Below are positions 62,991-64,000 of a stretch of 64,000 nt of DNA, piece by piece. Below the pieces are notes generated by a model. The model was not told the origin of the DNA and made no database searches. It worked only from the letters and a program-made list of their open reading frames with translations. Each line of letters begins with the position of its first letter. Within the stretch, counting starts at the first letter, position 1. The translations under genes and the position numbers were made by a program. This DNA is from Manduca sexta (lineage: Eukaryota; Arthropoda; Insecta; Lepidoptera; Sphingidae): assembly GCF_014839805.1 (NCBI RefSeq), contig NC_051142.1:16214589-16278588 (forward strand). The letters are read 5' to 3'.

Positions 62991-64000
62991 AATTGAATCC
63001 TCAAAAAGGCGTTTGAGGTCTGACGAGCAATGAGATCCAAAAACAAATCGTATCTCCAAAAAAATTTAAATATACAATTCGCCAATATTACATGAAATGC
63101 TATAAAGAAAAAAAGCTATTATTTCACAACACAAAAATAACTATTATTAACTATACCTATATACCATGATCACCAGAATTCCCTTTAAGGAACATATTAT
63201 GATATCCAGCCAAGCTGGTAGCGTGCGTGGCCACCTCCAGGGTGACTGACGAGCGTAATGTCAGATTATTAATTAAAATTATAATAATTCAACATCCGTG
63301 TATTGATAAACCAACCTACCTTATACCATTTATAGATGAAAGTGGCGTCAACCATTGCCATTACTCGCTTGATCGTACAATCTACAAAAACGCATGAGCT
63401 AATCTATTCGTTCTGCTAGCTGAGTAACTGCGCATAATTCCTGGATTAACAATCGGCGACAAAGGCGATAATCGTCTGCACTTACACTCAAAAATGTAGG
63501 AAACCCAAGATTTTTCTTGTTTTTAATAGTAATTACATGTTATTTAACTAGCTATCTGTACGTGCATGTGGGGCAAAAAGTACGGACATAAATGGTGTGT
63601 TAGAGAAGTGTTGTGTTGAAATCGATTTTATAAATCGATATAATATGATGAGAATCAACAGAATGATTTTAATTAATTCACATATATTTATGTACCAAAA
63701 TGCGATCGGATAAATGAGATACTTGATCGCTAACTATTTATGAATGTACTAAAAAAAACAACTAATGACGTACCTAAAAAGTAACTTTATCTATAATTTC
63801 GAATACTGTTTCATAATGAAATTAAAAAAGCAAATAAAAGCCATAAAATTAAATATTTTGCAATGTATTGACCACTCATATTTTTATTTAATCAATAAGA
63901 AAGTTGACAGCTTATTCGCTTCCATCGTCTAAGTAGACAATAAATTGTAATGAATGTAAAAAAGCCCGCCGTTAAATCGATTATCTGCAGAAAACATTAT

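Larger units (their letters stand above)
51361..64000. other. Gene-free stretch apart from the listed repeats
   Basis: The 124-codon ORF at 51474-51848 and the 96-codon ORF at 58129-58419 have no recognisable content. A tRNA-like relic (TTAGTCTAGTTGTGAATTGA...GAGTTCAATTCCTG) lies at 51882-51945. 60040-60240 and 60470-60660 are GC-richer patches. A minus-strand LINE-tail-like piece lies near 58040-58090. Confidence 0.45.

Noticed and set aside
62711..63085. 124-codon minus-strand ORF
   Set aside because: Runs across SINE-like sequence with tRNA-like boxes; the translation has no protein features.
1..64000. CRISPR arrays, operons, bacterial promoters or integrated virus genes
   Set aside because: The window is introned eukaryotic DNA; no regularly spaced repeats with unique spacers, no polycistronic ORFs, and no viral replication or capsid frames were seen. 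The C76-like domain resembles a viral tegument protease family but sits in a multi-intron host gene, so it is not called viral.

Overview
The window looks like nuclear DNA of a moth or butterfly (Lepidoptera). Reasons: GT-AG introned genes in AT-rich DNA; Helitron copies with the lepidopteran-type 5' TC start and GC-hairpin plus CTAG end; tRNA-derived SINEs; RTE-like LINE tails; and two genes that read as insect orthologues. I cannot name the species.

Three protein genes can be supported. (1) About 974-5443, plus strand: at least nine exons, probably the 3' part of a gene that begins left of the window. It encodes a protein resembling the papain-like fold of peptidase family C76 (herpesvirus-tegument-like cysteine protease), a domain also seen in arthropod proteins, but the expected catalytic Cys and His appear to be lost. 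(2) 6241-12419, minus strand: a complete 12-coding-exon fatty acyl-CoA reductase of 517 residues. All phases agree, provided one intron uses a GC donor. It is tail to tail with gene 1, and their poly(A) signals lie within about 40 bp. (3) 38650-40116, minus strand: an uninterrupted 488-codon four-jointed (fj) gene, a type II Golgi kinase, with a probable upstream non-coding exon and an in-frame five-codon upstream ORF.

The rest, about 12.4-37.2 kb and 40.6-64 kb, has no recognisable coding sequence. It holds interspersed repeats: nine copies of one tRNA-derived SINE (three with target-site duplications), four clear Helitron copies plus two fragments, one with an internal four-unit tandem array, LINE tails, several unclassified repeat families, microsatellites and two striking palindromes (25018-25101 and 26120-26220). 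These gene-free stretches may be intergenic or introns of genes whose exons lie outside the window.

The three genes do not form a shared pathway: fatty alcohol synthesis at the ER, Golgi phosphorylation of cadherin domains (planar polarity), and a putative pseudo-protease are simply neighbours. I found no convincing new multi-gene system. The best leads are the apparent pseudoenzyme, the GC-AG intron with a duplicated donor elsewhere in the reductase gene, the fj leader and the palindromes.
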